64,000 bases of DNA from Wyeomyia smithii (taxonomy: Eukaryota; Arthropoda; Insecta; Diptera; Culicidae). How positions within the stretch are numbered: the first letter of the stretch is position 1; each line of letters opens with the position of its first letter. The translations under genes and the position numbers were made by a program. The notes beneath the pieces are model-generated. The model worked only from the letters and a program-made list of their open reading frames with translations. It did not search any database and was not told the origin of the DNA. The stretch is taken from the NCBI RefSeq assembly GCF_029784165.1, contig NC_073695.1, positions 207,781,781 to 207,845,780 of the forward strand. The letters are read 5' to 3'. Shown here in pieces: positions 35,470-46,060 of this stretch.

Positions 35470-35830
35470 TTGCTGAATTTGTTGTTTGTTCACCACGCAC
35501 GGCGAAGGAGTAGTAGAGTACTTTTGCAACCTCCGCACAGTGACCGAAATGATTGGCTGTAAGAATCGGCGTTGATCAGCATTCGCTCGTCCTACATAGG
35601 CATCCCGCGGTTCCAGAAGGCTGCGTCGGTGATGGTCTGGGGTGCCGTATTCAGGCCTGGAAGGCCGGTGTTGGAAGGTTTTGACTGATTTTCTCGATAA
35701 GACTCTGTGGCCTCAGAGCTCGGACCTTTTTGCTGCCAAACTGCTTTCGTCTGAAGCTATTGTAGTTCGTTGTTGCAGCTTAGCATCAGTGACCAATCCA
35801 GTCGCCTCTACACTCGATGAGAGATGAGTG
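35470..35830 (+). pseudogene. Mariner/Tc1-type transposase relic, catalytic part
   Basis: KAASVMVWGAV at about 35617-35650 is the conserved segment before the second catalytic Asp of mariner-type transposases (SVMVWG). GRPVLEG and, after an internal deletion, TLWPQSSDL follow, the latter equal to the WPxSSPDLNP motif that carries the third catalytic residue, with SPDLNP degraded to SSDLFA. Stops at 35561 and near 35686 break the frame. So the residue that would be the last catalytic Asp region is altered. It lies directly between an RT relic and a MITE. Confidence 0.65.
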
Positions 35831-35837
35831 AGAGTAT

Positions 35838-36772
35838 TTAGGGGTAATATCCACCAAAAACAGTTTTCTTGTTTTTTTTTTATTGGCTTAAATCATGCTG
35901 TCCTAAAATCAAAATCTATATCACCCAAGTACTGATCTAAGCTCAAAATTCGTTGAAATCAATTTTTATCGTAAAAGTTTTATGCTCCAAAATAACATTT
36001 TTTGTTTATTTTGGCGATGCTCATTTTTCTTTTCACTGATTTTTCACGTCACTGAGCATCGCATGTCTGAAATCGCGAAAGAGGCTAGACGCAGCCTTAC
36101 ATCAGATAACAAAAGGGAAGAAGAGGAAAATAAAGCCCAGGAAGGACAACTTTACGGCGCAGGGAAAATTTTTAGGGGCTTTATTTTTGCGATTCTTGGG
36201 ATTTAAAGCATTTTGAAACTATAAACGTGTTTTTCTCAAAATCCTGTTTTCAAAATCAGTGAGCAGTAGAACTAAGAAAGTTTAAATCCGATTGACTTGA
36301 ATTTTTAACTATAGCTTCTTTATTATATTATCTAGTGAAGTACACACGATTTTGGCGATTGATTAACAACAACAAAAGTTATACACAATTAAAGTCGATT
36401 TTTTTTTGTCGAAAAAAAAAATTTTTTTCCAAGCCGTTGCCATTTTGCGAAGAAAAATTCTAAAAATATAATCATGTGTATTCCACTAGCGACACTTATG
36501 TAGAAAATGAAAAAAAAATTGTTTTGGTTATAGGTGGCGTTGGGCACGACTTCTACTGCTCGCCGCGGAAGAACTTTTGAAAAAGCGGTTCACGGCAATC
36601 GCTGAACAGAAGCCATTTTGTAAAAAAAACGGCAATATTTTTTTTATATTCTTCAAGAGTTGCTTAATTCAATGATATATTATTTATATACCTTACATCT
36701 CAAATGTCCTTAAAAAAATCATGAAAAAAGCCTTGTTTTTTGAGCATTTGGTAGATATTACCTCTTAACTAA
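35838..36772. mobile_element. MITE-like element with GGTAATATC ends
   Basis: Left end TTTAGGGGTAATATCCACCA and right end TTTGGTAGATATTACCTCTTAA are inverted repeats of about 22 bp with three differences. The 930-bp interior has no protein frame but has long A/T tracts. The flanks TTTA and TTAA could be a decayed TTAA duplication, as in piggyBac-type elements. Inference only. Confidence 0.5.
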
Positions 36773-37107
36773 TATTTTCATTTATTTGAATTTGGAGAGA
36801 AGACTAAATTGTTTTGGCAGAAACTGCTTCGAGAGTCGATCTCACAACGGATGTTCATCGTGAGGTGTCGTTGCTAGCAGTTTTTTTTAATAGGGGGGAT
36901 TTGTTAGTAGCTTAAGTATTTATGATAAATTTTAGTAAATAATGAGTGTGTCCAATCACAAATGGTGACTTCTCATCACTGTTAGAAATTTGTAATTTTA
37001 ATTGTTAGGATTTGTTTGCTTTCGCAATTAGGACTTATCATTCGTAGGGATTTAAACCTACTTGTCAGAAAAGGGGGAGTAAACTTACAACTAACTTAAT
37101 TGCTAAC

Positions 37108-37830
37108 TTATTGGCTATAAAGAGAGCTTATCGTAGCAATTGAGGATTGCAACGATTTTTGTCGAAAATTGGTCATAATTTTATTTGACATAGCTTCTAA
37201 TGGTTCAACACCAGTTAGTCTATGTAATTCGAGTGTACCAAACCAAGGAGGACGCTTCAAAATCATTTTCAGAATTTTATTCTGAATCCTTTGAAACGTT
37301 TTCTTCCTTGTTGAACAGCAACTTGACCAGATCGGTACAGCATCAAGCATTGCTGGTCTAAAAATTTGTTTGTATATCAAAAGTTTGTTCTTTAAACAAA
37401 GTTTAGAATTCCTGTTAATGAGAGGATATAAACATCTCGTATATTTGATGCACTTGGCTTGTATACTCTCAATGTGCTCTTTGAAAATAAGTTTTTTATC
37501 ATAAATTAGTCCCAAGTACTTAACCTTGTCGGACCAACTTAAAATAACCCCATTCATCTTGACAACGTGATTATTGTTTGGCTTGAGGAAAGAAGCCCTA
37601 GGCTTATGCGGAAAAATTATCATTTGAGTTTTAGAAGCATTGGGAGAGATTTTCCACTTTTGCAAGTAGGAAGAAAAAATATCTAAACTTTTCTGCAATC
37701 GACTGCATATGACACGAAGACTTTTTCCTTTTACGGAAATGCTTGTGTCATCGCAGAACAATGACTTTGTGCATCCTGGAGGCAAATCAGGAAGATCTGA
37801 AGTGAATATGTTGTACAGGACTGGACCCAA
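37108..37830 (-). pseudogene. ORF2 piece 4: RT motif C to C-terminus
   Basis: Begins at GPVLYNIFTSDLP, downstream of motif B, with the catalytic FCDDTS (Phe-Cys-Asp-Asp) near residue 25; the usual residue before the Asp pair is Ala. WKISPNASKTQ and VKYLGLIYD follow, then a C-terminal LTGVEPLEAM segment. About 150 bases between pieces 3 and 4 hold motif B in another frame. Both catalytic Asp of motif C are kept, so decay is by frame breaks and not by loss of the core. Confidence 0.75.
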
Positions 37831-37985
37831 GACTGAACCTTGAGGTACACCTGCTCTGACAGGAAATCTATCAGATTTTGAATTCTGATAGACAACCTGC
37901 AGAGTTCGATCAGTAGGATATTTTTTTAAATTTTGATTAGGAAAATTGGAAAATTAAAAGTTTGCAATTTCGCAATCAAACCTTT

Positions 37986-38309
37986 TTACCAAACACTGTC
38001 GAATGCTTTTTCTATGTCTGAAAGAGCAGCTCCAGTGGAATAACCTTCAGATTTGTTAGCTCGTATCATATTAGTAACTCTGAGCAATTGATGAGTACTG
38101 GAATGCCCATGGCGAAATCCAAACTGTTCATCTGCAAAAATTGAATTTTCGTTAATGTGTGACATGTTAAGAATAATTCTCTCAAACAGTCTACTTATCG
38201 AAGAAAGCAAACTGATTGGTCGATAACTTGAAACTTCAGCTGGGTTCTTATCCGGTTTTAAAACTGGAGTAATTTTTGCATTTTTCCATAATTTGGAAAA
38301 AATATGCAA
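37986..38309 (-). pseudogene. ORF2 piece 3: RT fingers and motif A
   Basis: Overlaps piece 2 in another frame at 38248-38309, so a frameshift lies about there. ITPVLKPDKNP is followed by YRPISLLSSISRLFERII, then EQFGFRHGHSSTHQLL and finally DIEKAFDSVW with the first catalytic Asp. It stops right after motif A with TAA in place of a codon. Confidence 0.75.
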
Positions 38310-39240
38310 TTTTGAAGCAGCAATTGAAAGTTTTCACTAAAAATTCCATTGTGCTTTCAGAGAGATGTTTGATTAATATATTAAAGATTCCATCGTCACC
38401 AGGTGCTTTCATATTTTTGAAATTTTTAATAATTGATTTAATCTCATTCAAGTTAGTTTCAATTATTTCTGCAGGTAAAAAATTCTGGGAAGAAATTAAA
38501 TCAAATTGACGTGTGACTTCATTTTCAATTGGACTCACAAAATTCAAATTTGAGTTATGAACACTCTCAAACTGCTGAGCAAGTCTTTGAGCCTTTTGTT
38601 CATTGGATACAAGAAAACGTTCACCAACTTTTAAAACTGGAATAGGCTTTGAAGGTTTCTTAAGAATCTTCGACAGCTTCCAAAAAGGTTTTGAATATGG
38701 TTTCAATTTTTCAACCCTAGTCTCAAAATTTTGATTTCTCAGAAGAGTAAATCTATGTTTAATCTCTTTCTGTAAATCTTTATAAATAGTTTTAAAAACA
38801 GGGTCACGAGAACGTTGATATTGACGTCTGCGGACATTTTTCAAACGAATTAGAAGTTGAAGATTTTCGTCAATTATTGGTGAATCAAATTTCACTTGAG
38901 CCTTTGGAACAGAATAATTACTGGCATCAACAATTGCACATTTTAATGCTTCCAAAGCGGAATCAATATTCACTTCGTTTTGCAAATCAAGCTCATTATT
39001 GAAATTTCTCTCAATATGAGTTTTGTATCTTTCCCAATTAGCCTTGTTATAGTTAAAAACAGAGCTCATAGGGTTTAAAACTGTTTCATGTGATAAAGAA
39101 AAAGTTATTGGAAGATGGTCAGAATCAAAGTCAGCATGTGTGATCAAATCACTACATACATGACTTTGATCTGTTGGCACCAAATCAATTGTTGAAGGGT
39201 TTCTTACAGAAGAAAAGCATGTAGGACTATTCGGAGACAA
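38248..39240 (-). pseudogene. ORF2 piece 2: end of endonuclease, linker and RT start
   Basis: Starts with the endonuclease C-terminus (SDHLPITF at about residues 40-47, the SDH motif with catalytic His). A linker of about 220 residues follows, and then APGDDGI, the start of the RT domain, near residue 280. It ends in a shifted frame at 38248 which the next piece overlaps. Confidence 0.75.
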
Positions 39241-39292
39241 AATAGAATAGTATCCTGAAGAACAATCATTGAATAAAATTTCGCCATTGGAA

Positions 39293-39760
39293 TTACTTTG
39301 AATTATTCCATAAACGATGTTTAGCGTTAAAATCGCCGATTATAAAAAATTTCGAACGATTTCTGGTGAGTTTTTGTAAATCACCTTTAAAATAATTTTT
39401 GTGCTCGCGTGTGCATTGAAATGGTAAATATGCTGCGGCAATAAATAAAGTCCCAAGTTCAGTTTGAACTTCAATTCCCAAAGTTTCAATAACTTTCGTC
39501 TCAAGATGGGGAAGAGCACGATGTTTGATTCGGCGATGAATAACAATTGCAACTCCACCGCCGGAACCCTGAATCCTATCATATCTATGAACCACGTAAT
39601 TGGGATCATATTTTAATTTTATGTTAGGTTTCAAAAATGTTTCAGTAATAATTGCAATATGCACATTATTTACTGTTATAAAATTAAAAAGCTCATTCTC
39701 ATTGGCCTTCAATGAGCGAGCATTCCAATTTAATATTTTAATTGTTTTATTTAAAATCAT
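39293..39760 (-). pseudogene. ORF2 piece 1: endonuclease domain start
   Basis: Residues 8-14 read ILNWNAR (the N-terminal endonuclease motif). ITETFL follows near 37-42, GGGVAIVIHRRI near 67, and IIGDFNAKH near 139 (catalytic Asp-Asn). This is an apurinic-type endonuclease that nicks target DNA for reverse transcription. It ends at a stop after SK in place of a Trp-rich continuation, so the frame is broken within the domain. Confidence 0.75.
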
Positions 39761-40925
39761 TGCTAAATTTTAAATTAGAAACAATTTTAACTGTAAAATT
39801 TGTGCCAATTTGAATGGCTTCAAACATTGATTTTGCCTGCAACATGGCGTTCATAAGATCGAACATTGCCTGTTGCAAAAAAGAAAGTTTACCTGCCGTA
39901 ATAGACCCCAGGCAGTTGACATTAGAAAAAATATTTTCGGCAGCAATATTAGCTGGAGTAATAGGTGTACAATTATTTTCTAGCGTGTTTTGCTTACCCA
40001 TATTAACGGTCATTTTCGAACTACCAACACTAGGCGGTATAATGTTAGAACTACCTGTAACCTGTGCATAAGTTAAACGGGTATGCAAAGGAGTAGGTAA
40101 ACTATGCGTCACTGGTACGCTTGGAGGATTTTGTTTTGAAGTTTGTTTTGAATTTTGTTTACCTTGCCTTGCCTTAACAATTGCTAAACGGGCTGGGCAT
40201 TGATAAAAATTCGACATATGGTTGCCGTTGCAATTCACACAGCGAAAATTTTTACTCTCTTTCACAGAACATGTGTCCTTTTTGTGAGAAGAGTCTCCAC
40301 AAATGAGGCATTTTTGGTCCATGTTACAAAACTTTGAACCATGGCCATAACGTTGGCAAACACGGCATTGGGTGATATGCTTTTCACCTCCGCCAAACTT
40401 TCGATATAATTCCCATTTTACACGCACGTTATATAAAGCATGTGCTTTTTCAAAAAAATTTAAGTTATTAACCTCACTGCGGTTAAAATGAATTAAATAA
40501 TTTACAAGGGAAATTCCAGTTCGCTGACTGTTTTCGCCTCGTGATTTTTGTTTCATCAGAATTACTTGGGTAGGGGCTATACCAAGTAATTCTGTCAAAG
40601 TAATTTTAATCTCATCAACGGTTTGATCGTTGGTGAGACCTTTCAATACGACCTTGAACGGCTTGGCGCTCTTCGTATCATATGTAAAAAATTTATACAT
40701 CTTTTCAGTTAAATACTGAATAAGACGATTCCAATCTTTCAATGTTTGGGCCAGTAAACGGCATTCGCCTCTTCGGCCAATTTGGTAAGTAACTTTGACG
40801 TCGGAGAGAAACGTAGAAAGTTCTCTTTTAAAAATATTAAATTCAGAAGCAATAGTTACCACAATAGGTGGAACTTTCTCCTTTTTTACAGAAATTTCAC
40901 TTTGAATGGTTTTACTTTCGAACAT
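39747..40925 (-). CDS. Gag-like ORF1 of the Juan-like element
   Basis: 392 residues, uninterrupted. The middle shows the RNA-recognition-like segment FKVVLKGL at about residue 90 (PIVV, then FKVVLKGLT) and then three CCHC-type zinc knuckles: CRVCQRYGHGSKFC near residue 187, CLICGDSSHKKDTC near 207 and CVNCNGNHMSNFYQC near 228. These knuckles bind the element RNA. The C-terminal third is Ser/Asn/Gln-rich. An intact ORF1 beside a broken ORF2 suggests a moderately young insertion. The ATG at 40925 is the first in frame. Confidence 0.8.
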   Translation of the reverse strand: MFESKTIQSEISVKKEKVPPIVVTIASEFNIFKRELSTFLSDVKVTYQIGRRGECRLLAQTLKDWNRLIQYLTEKMYKFFTYDTKSAKPFKVVLKGLTNDQTVDEIKITLTELLGIAPTQVILMKQKSRGENSQRTGISLVNYLIHFNRSEVNNLNFFEKAHALYNVRVKWELYRKFGGGEKHITQCRVCQRYGHGSKFCNMDQKCLICGDSSHKKDTCSVKESKNFRCVNCNGNHMSNFYQCPARLAIVKARQGKQNSKQTSKQNPPSVPVTHSLPTPLHTRLTYAQVTGSSNIIPPSVGSSKMTVNMGKQNTLENNCTPITPANIAAENIFSNVNCLGSITAGKLSFLQQAMFDLMNAMLQAKSMFEAIQIGTNFTVKIVSNLKFSNDFK

Positions 40926-41278
40926 TTTAATTTCGCCGGCTTCTTGCTCAGGCAGAATATCATATAAATTTTCACTGCATAAGCTAGTTTAAGAAAGAGA
41001 TGCCTCTCTTTTCCTCCCCGTAGCGATGCGTGGTTTCTTTTTTCGTCCTGCCATTTCAGGTGATACGAAAAAAGTTCAAAAATAATATCAAATTGCAAGT
41101 ATTGAGAAAGAAAGAAACAGGTAGTCTTGAGAAAGACTGATGTAAGTTAACTTCCAGGTGAACTTTAAAAGACACACTGACAAAACACAAACTTTGAAGC
41201 TATAGGCAGTCAAAGACCAGTCCACAAGCAACCGAAAATACGTCTGATCTGTCGGGCAGCTCAAGACGCACTGTGATT

Positions 41279-43775
41279 TGAATTGTTCTTTTTTTCACAA
41301 TCTTGACAACGATAGATGACTTTTTGCTTAGAATTAAAATATGCCACTTTTTTATTGTTAACTTTGATTATGTTTGTTTGTGTTAGAACTAAGTTTTTAT
41401 ATTATGTTAATGAATAATGAATTACGGTTTTACGCCTAATTATTACTGTCCCATCCATTTCATGTAGACCATAGATGGATGCAATAAAAAGTTTATTGCT
41501 TAAAAGAAAAATAAACAAAAAACTTGTTTAACATCATTAAATTTCAATAGATGACATTAAAATTTGTTTGATTTTTTATTTAAAAATGAAAACAAAATAT
41601 AAAAATACACTTTTCAAAACACTCAAATTTTCCATAATTATTTTTAAATCCATTTATCAAAGAAAAGTTGTATCTCCAAAATTTTTTTAGGCCCTAATTT
41701 TGCCAACGTCAAGAACAAAGGGGTTAATTCGTGACGTAGCAAAGAATGGTTCAAAAAGTAATGTGGGGTAAAGTTCGCGCCCGATAAAAATTTTTTCACG
41801 TAGAACACGGACAATGTAAATTCTTCAGCCACAGGGAAAAATTTTCAATTTTAGTACTTTACCTGAAAAATAAAATTCTCATACTACAGTACGAAAAATT
41901 CCGTAATAATAGTTAGTCTCGTTCCCACTCGAAAAATGCTGCATTGATTTTGTAAAAAACTTTTTGACAGTTTCTTATGGGATTTTCTTGGGGTTCGATG
42001 AAGCCGAGGAAAAGAAAATTCATTTTGTTCATTATATGTCGAGCAGTTGGACAAGACGGGATACGGAGTACTATGGGGCAACGTGTACCAGAAAAAACGC
42101 CAGTGTTATGTATGTGGATATATTGTGAAAACAATTGGGAGCTAACTTTTGCCCCACAGTACTCAGTATATCACGAATTTACTAAAAAAAAATTACAAAA
42201 CTTAAGACATTTTATATTATACGTTGATTTCTATTAGCTTTTTGTTTTCAGTTTGTTAACCAGTCAAAAAAGATTTGTTTTAAATGAAGATTGAGATTCA
42301 TCGTGTAAAAATAGATACAAATCAATTATTCGAAGTATTGCCTATCGGTAGTTACATTATCATAATGGTCTAGAAACACCGTAATTAATGTGAAAAATGG
42401 CGGATTAGATTAGATTTTTTGTGTTTCTCAGTAGAATTTAACCGGTATGGCAACCTAGAACCAAGCATTGTGAAGCTCTTTTTATGCTCTTGCTTGAATT
42501 GTTGCCTACCATTCAAACTATGTACATACCATTTCTCACTAACAACGTCGTCCATCTTTAATGGTTACTAACAATATGATCCCATATTGATGTCAATCAC
42601 GCCACTGTGCCTTTGTCGGCACATGACTTTCAGGTTGTTGTTCCTTAAAGTTAACATTTTGTGTATTCCTCGGTATTTTTATTGTAATTACTGGTACTTC
42701 TTGTTTGAGAACTTTAACTAATTTTTCTGCTCATTCTCATTATGTATTTTTTATTTGAACAGGAATCTTTTTTCTTCTCCTGAGGATTGAATAGCGAAAT
42801 TTCTGAGGGCTCAACAGCCGAGTGAACATCGATATTTTTGAATTCTTAAGCACAAAAAGTGACACTCCACAGATTCACCGGCACCCTTTTGGATGTTACG
42901 ATATACTCAGTACAAGTGGTTCTTACTAGACAAGTACTTGCACGAAGAAAAATTTCTATTTCAATGGGTTTTACACTTGACTCGGTTTATCAGGCTACAC
43001 TTAAAATTGAAGTGATGTAAGATAAAATTCTCCGGAGCTTGCACTTGAATTTCATATTTTTTGACTAATACATAGTTGATGAAAAACCCTTTTTGCGGGT
43101 CAACATCAGTTCCGCTGAATGAACCGTTTGAGTGATAAAGCGTGCGTGAGAGGCAAAAATTATATGACGAAATGAGTCAGAGATTTACACAGTTGATAGA
43201 CATTTTGTTTTCGTTGCGTCAGTTCGGTTTACTGTATTAAAAATGGAAGCATTGGAAACTTTCTCAGACTTTTCGGTTATACCCAGAATCGTCAGATTGT
43301 ATCGTTTAGACAAACAACACATTAACGTGCGTTCCTCTTCAAGAATTCTATCGGAGTCGCAATGATAATTTTATTATTTTATGCGCAAAACTATTGAGTG
43401 ACATAATTTACTGAAATCGCCACTTAATGCTGTTAAGTTTTGCCAACAAATTGGAAAGAATACATACACTAATTCGATGACGTTTGTGTTATCGATGCTC
43501 TGTGTTCCAAAAGGGCTCAGTTAGGAAAGTATTTTTAAATGTGTTGCTTCGATTGGAATCAACCTGAATAGCTCTTGAACCCATCGCAACTAATATTCAA
43601 TTTTATATTCAAGCCAACAACAAATAGCTTCCAACTCATCTGTAATACAAACTTTAACCTTTCTTGTCTCTCACAAGTATCAGTGAAGCTTGACAATCGC
43701 CAGCTGTCATGTGTTTTTTTTACCAAGGATCGCTCCCTTCACGCATAAAAGGGGCATTCGAAACTGTTCCTGCGC
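41279..43775. other. Unassigned AT-rich DNA
   Basis: No gene recognised. An inverted pair GAGTACTATGGGGCAA at about 42066-42081 and TTGCCCCACAGTACTC at about 42149-42164 may be the two ends of, or a motif within, a roughly 100-bp MITE. Otherwise no signal. Confidence 0.3.
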
Positions 43776-43780
43776 CGGTG
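43776..43780. repeat. Left copy of CGGTG target-site duplication
   Basis: CGGTG directly before CACTGTGG. The right copy is at 45358-45362. Confidence 0.65.
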
Positions 43781-45357
43781 CACTGTGGTCCAGAAATGAA
43801 AAAAAGGTGGTCAAAAGTCATTTTCTCATGAACGTTACATTTTAGAGCAATACTGTCTTCGAGAAAGTTTTAGAGTGAAAAAAGATCCTTCTTTGGACAT
43901 TAACAGATCCGTGATAAATCCCCTCACAAGTGAGATAAAAAAATATTTTCTCTAAAAATCAATATTTTTTACCGCCGTCTTTGCAAAGTTTTCCAAAATA
44001 ACATAACAAAAAACTTTGCTGAAGACACTAGGTAGCTATTTCTCAATCTTACTGAGCTATATGATTATGTTCAATGATGTTTTAAAAAAAAGTTTTTGCC
44101 GTTAAAATTCATATTTTATACCACTATACCTCTGATATTCTCACTGAACTTTTAAAACATCAGACCTTTATTTTTTATATGTTACAGCAGACTTTATTCC
44201 ATGATAATCAGGTTTCTTTCAATTTTTCATGCCAAAAAATTTACTTTTGACAAGTAATTTTCGATTTTCTGCCGTTTTCCAACACATCCCACGGCATGAT
44301 TACCACCAATTGAATTGTCCATGTGCTCTGCACACGCGGCAGTTAAAATTTCTTGCAGAAATTTGCAGAAACTTATAAAAGCATGGAACAAAACAATTTT
44401 AACGTGAGTTCATTTAAGTCATGTTGATCAATAGCGGATCTTTGTTGCAAAAAAACATAGCAAGCTTTGCATTTTTACCTTTGATACATCTTTTGAAGTA
44501 TAATCGATGTATGTAAACACGTGGTTTTTTAAAATTCAAATTTCAGCTAAAATATTCCCGAAGAGGTGTACCGCTCATATAATTCATCTTTAGTAGGCAA
44601 CAATAATAATTGGTTATTGTTTACATGCATTGATAATATTTCAAAAGATGCGTCAAAAGGTAAAAATGCAAAGCTTGCTATGTTTTTCGCAACAAAGATC
44701 CGCTATTGATTAACATGACTTAAATGAACTCACGTTAGAGTTGTTTTGTTTCATGATTTCATAAGTTTCTGCAAATTTCTGCAATAAATTTTAACTGCCG
44801 TGTGTGCAGAGCACATGGACAATTCAATTGGTGGTAATCTTGCCGTGGAATGTGTTGGGAAACGGCAGAAAATCGAAAATTACTTGTCAAAAGTAAATTT
44901 TTTGGCAGGAAGAATTGAAAGAAACCTAATTATCATCAAATTAAGTCTGCTGTAACATATAAAAAATAAAGGTCTGATGTTGTTTTAAAAGTTCAGTAAG
45001 AATATCAGAGGTATAGTGGTATAAAATATGAATTTAACGGCAAAAACCATTTTTTTAAAACATCATTGAACATAATCAGGTAGCTCAGTAAGATTGAGAA
45101 ATAGCTACCTAGGTCTTCAGCAAAGTTTTTTGTTATGTTATTTTGGAAAACTTTGCCATAGACGGCGGTAAAAATATTGATTTTTGGAGAAAATATTTTT
45201 TTATCTCACTTGTAGGGGGATTTATCACGGATCTGTTAATGTCCAAAGAAGGATCTTTTTTTACTCCAAAACTTTCTCGAAGACAGTATTGCTCTAAAAT
45301 GTAACGTTTATGAGAAAATGGCTTTCGACCACATTTTTTCATTTCTGGACCACAGTG
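43781..45357. mobile_element. 1.58 kb foldback element, Transib-like ends
   Basis: Ends CACTGTGGTCCAGAAATG and CATTTCTGGACCACAGTG are perfect inverted repeats, and homology continues for about 740 bp on each side, leaving a central loop of about 95 bp near 44.52-44.62 kb. Arm identity looks about 90 percent by eye. Flanks carry a 5-bp duplication CGGTG. Ends of the CACWRTG type with a 5-bp GC-rich duplication are known for Transib elements, whose ends resemble the RAG recombination signal heptamer (CACAGTG). No transposase is inside. CMC-type elements would usually duplicate 2-4 bp. Confidence 0.75.
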
Positions 45358-45362
45358 CGGTG
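45358..45362. repeat. Right copy of CGGTG target-site duplication
   Basis: CGGTG directly after CCACAGTG. Confidence 0.65.
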
Positions 45363-45647
45363 ATGAGTTGGCACAATAAAGCAACCCAACTCTCAGTCTG
45401 ACGGCTTGGCAAATATTGACCCACGCTACGTTATCAGGTTTCTCCTTGGGAAGTGATGGAAGTCAGCCATCCTTCTCTGGTTCAGCGTGGAGCCGATCGT
45501 ATCACGAACGGTAACAAACACGCAAATAGCCACTGCTTGTGCCGGTATCAGGCGAGACGAAAAGTACAAAAACACCTTATAAATCAATTTTCAATGATTT
45601 TTTTTTCTTTAGGTGCACTTCCCTCATCGGCTTTGTTTACTAGTGTA

Positions 45648-45655
45648 CACTGCGC
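45648..45655. repeat. Left copy of 8-bp duplication CACTGCGC
   Basis: Exact match to 46053-46060. Confidence 0.85.
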
Positions 45656-46052
45656 TAGAGATGGTCGGGTTTGATGTTTTTCAAACCCGTACCCGACCCG
45701 AACCTGAATTTTTTTTTCGGTCAAAACCCGAACCCGAAACTTTTTTATTCGTTCAAACCCGAATCCGAAAATTTTATTTCATTGAAACCCGAACCCGACA
45801 TTGTGAAACCCGAACCCGACCCGAACCCGAGATTTCATAGATTTTATAATCGGGTTTCGGGTTTTGATACCCAAACCCGACCTGAACCCGACATTTTCAA
45901 ACCCGAACCCGACCCGAACCCGAAAATATTTTTTTCACAAAACCCGAACCCGACACTTTTGAAAATTTTCAAACCCGAACCCGACCCGAACACGTCGGGT
46001 ACGGGTCGGGTTCGGGTTTCGGGTTTGAAAACCCGAAACCCGACCATCTCTA
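45656..46052. mobile_element. 397-bp hAT-type MITE, CGGGTT-rich
   Basis: TIRs TAGAGATGGTCGGGTTT and AAACCCGACCATCTCTA are perfect over 17 bp, with an exact 8-bp duplication CACTGCGC outside. The interior is almost entirely made of AACCCGAACCCGAC-type words, some telomere-like in look, with inverted symmetry near the middle. A 8-bp duplication with TIRs starting TAGAGATG is characteristic of hAT elements. Readings in several frames produce KPEPDPN-type repeats, which are a product of the repeat, not proteins. Confidence 0.88.
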
Positions 46053-46060
46053 CACTGCGC
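46053..46060. repeat. Right copy of 8-bp duplication CACTGCGC
   Basis: Exact match to 45648-45655. Confidence 0.85.

Larger units (their letters stand above)
36881..41278 (-). mobile_element. Juan/jockey-like non-LTR retrotransposon, nearly complete
   Basis: On the minus strand: 5' region about 40926-41278 (starting around CACAGTGCGTCTTGAGCTG), gag-like ORF1 40925-39747, ORF2 39760-37108 in four open pieces, then 3' UTR and a short A tract at about 36881-36888. ORF1 and ORF2 overlap by 14 bases. GC- and codon-use look uniform along it. I did not find a target-site duplication, so both outer limits are approximate. The element length of about 4.4 kb fits the Juan family known from Aedes and Culex. 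Confidence 0.8.

Noticed and set aside
36871..41290. Target-site duplication of the Juan-like element
   Set aside because: I compared the flanks of the A tract with those of the 5' end and found no convincing direct repeat.
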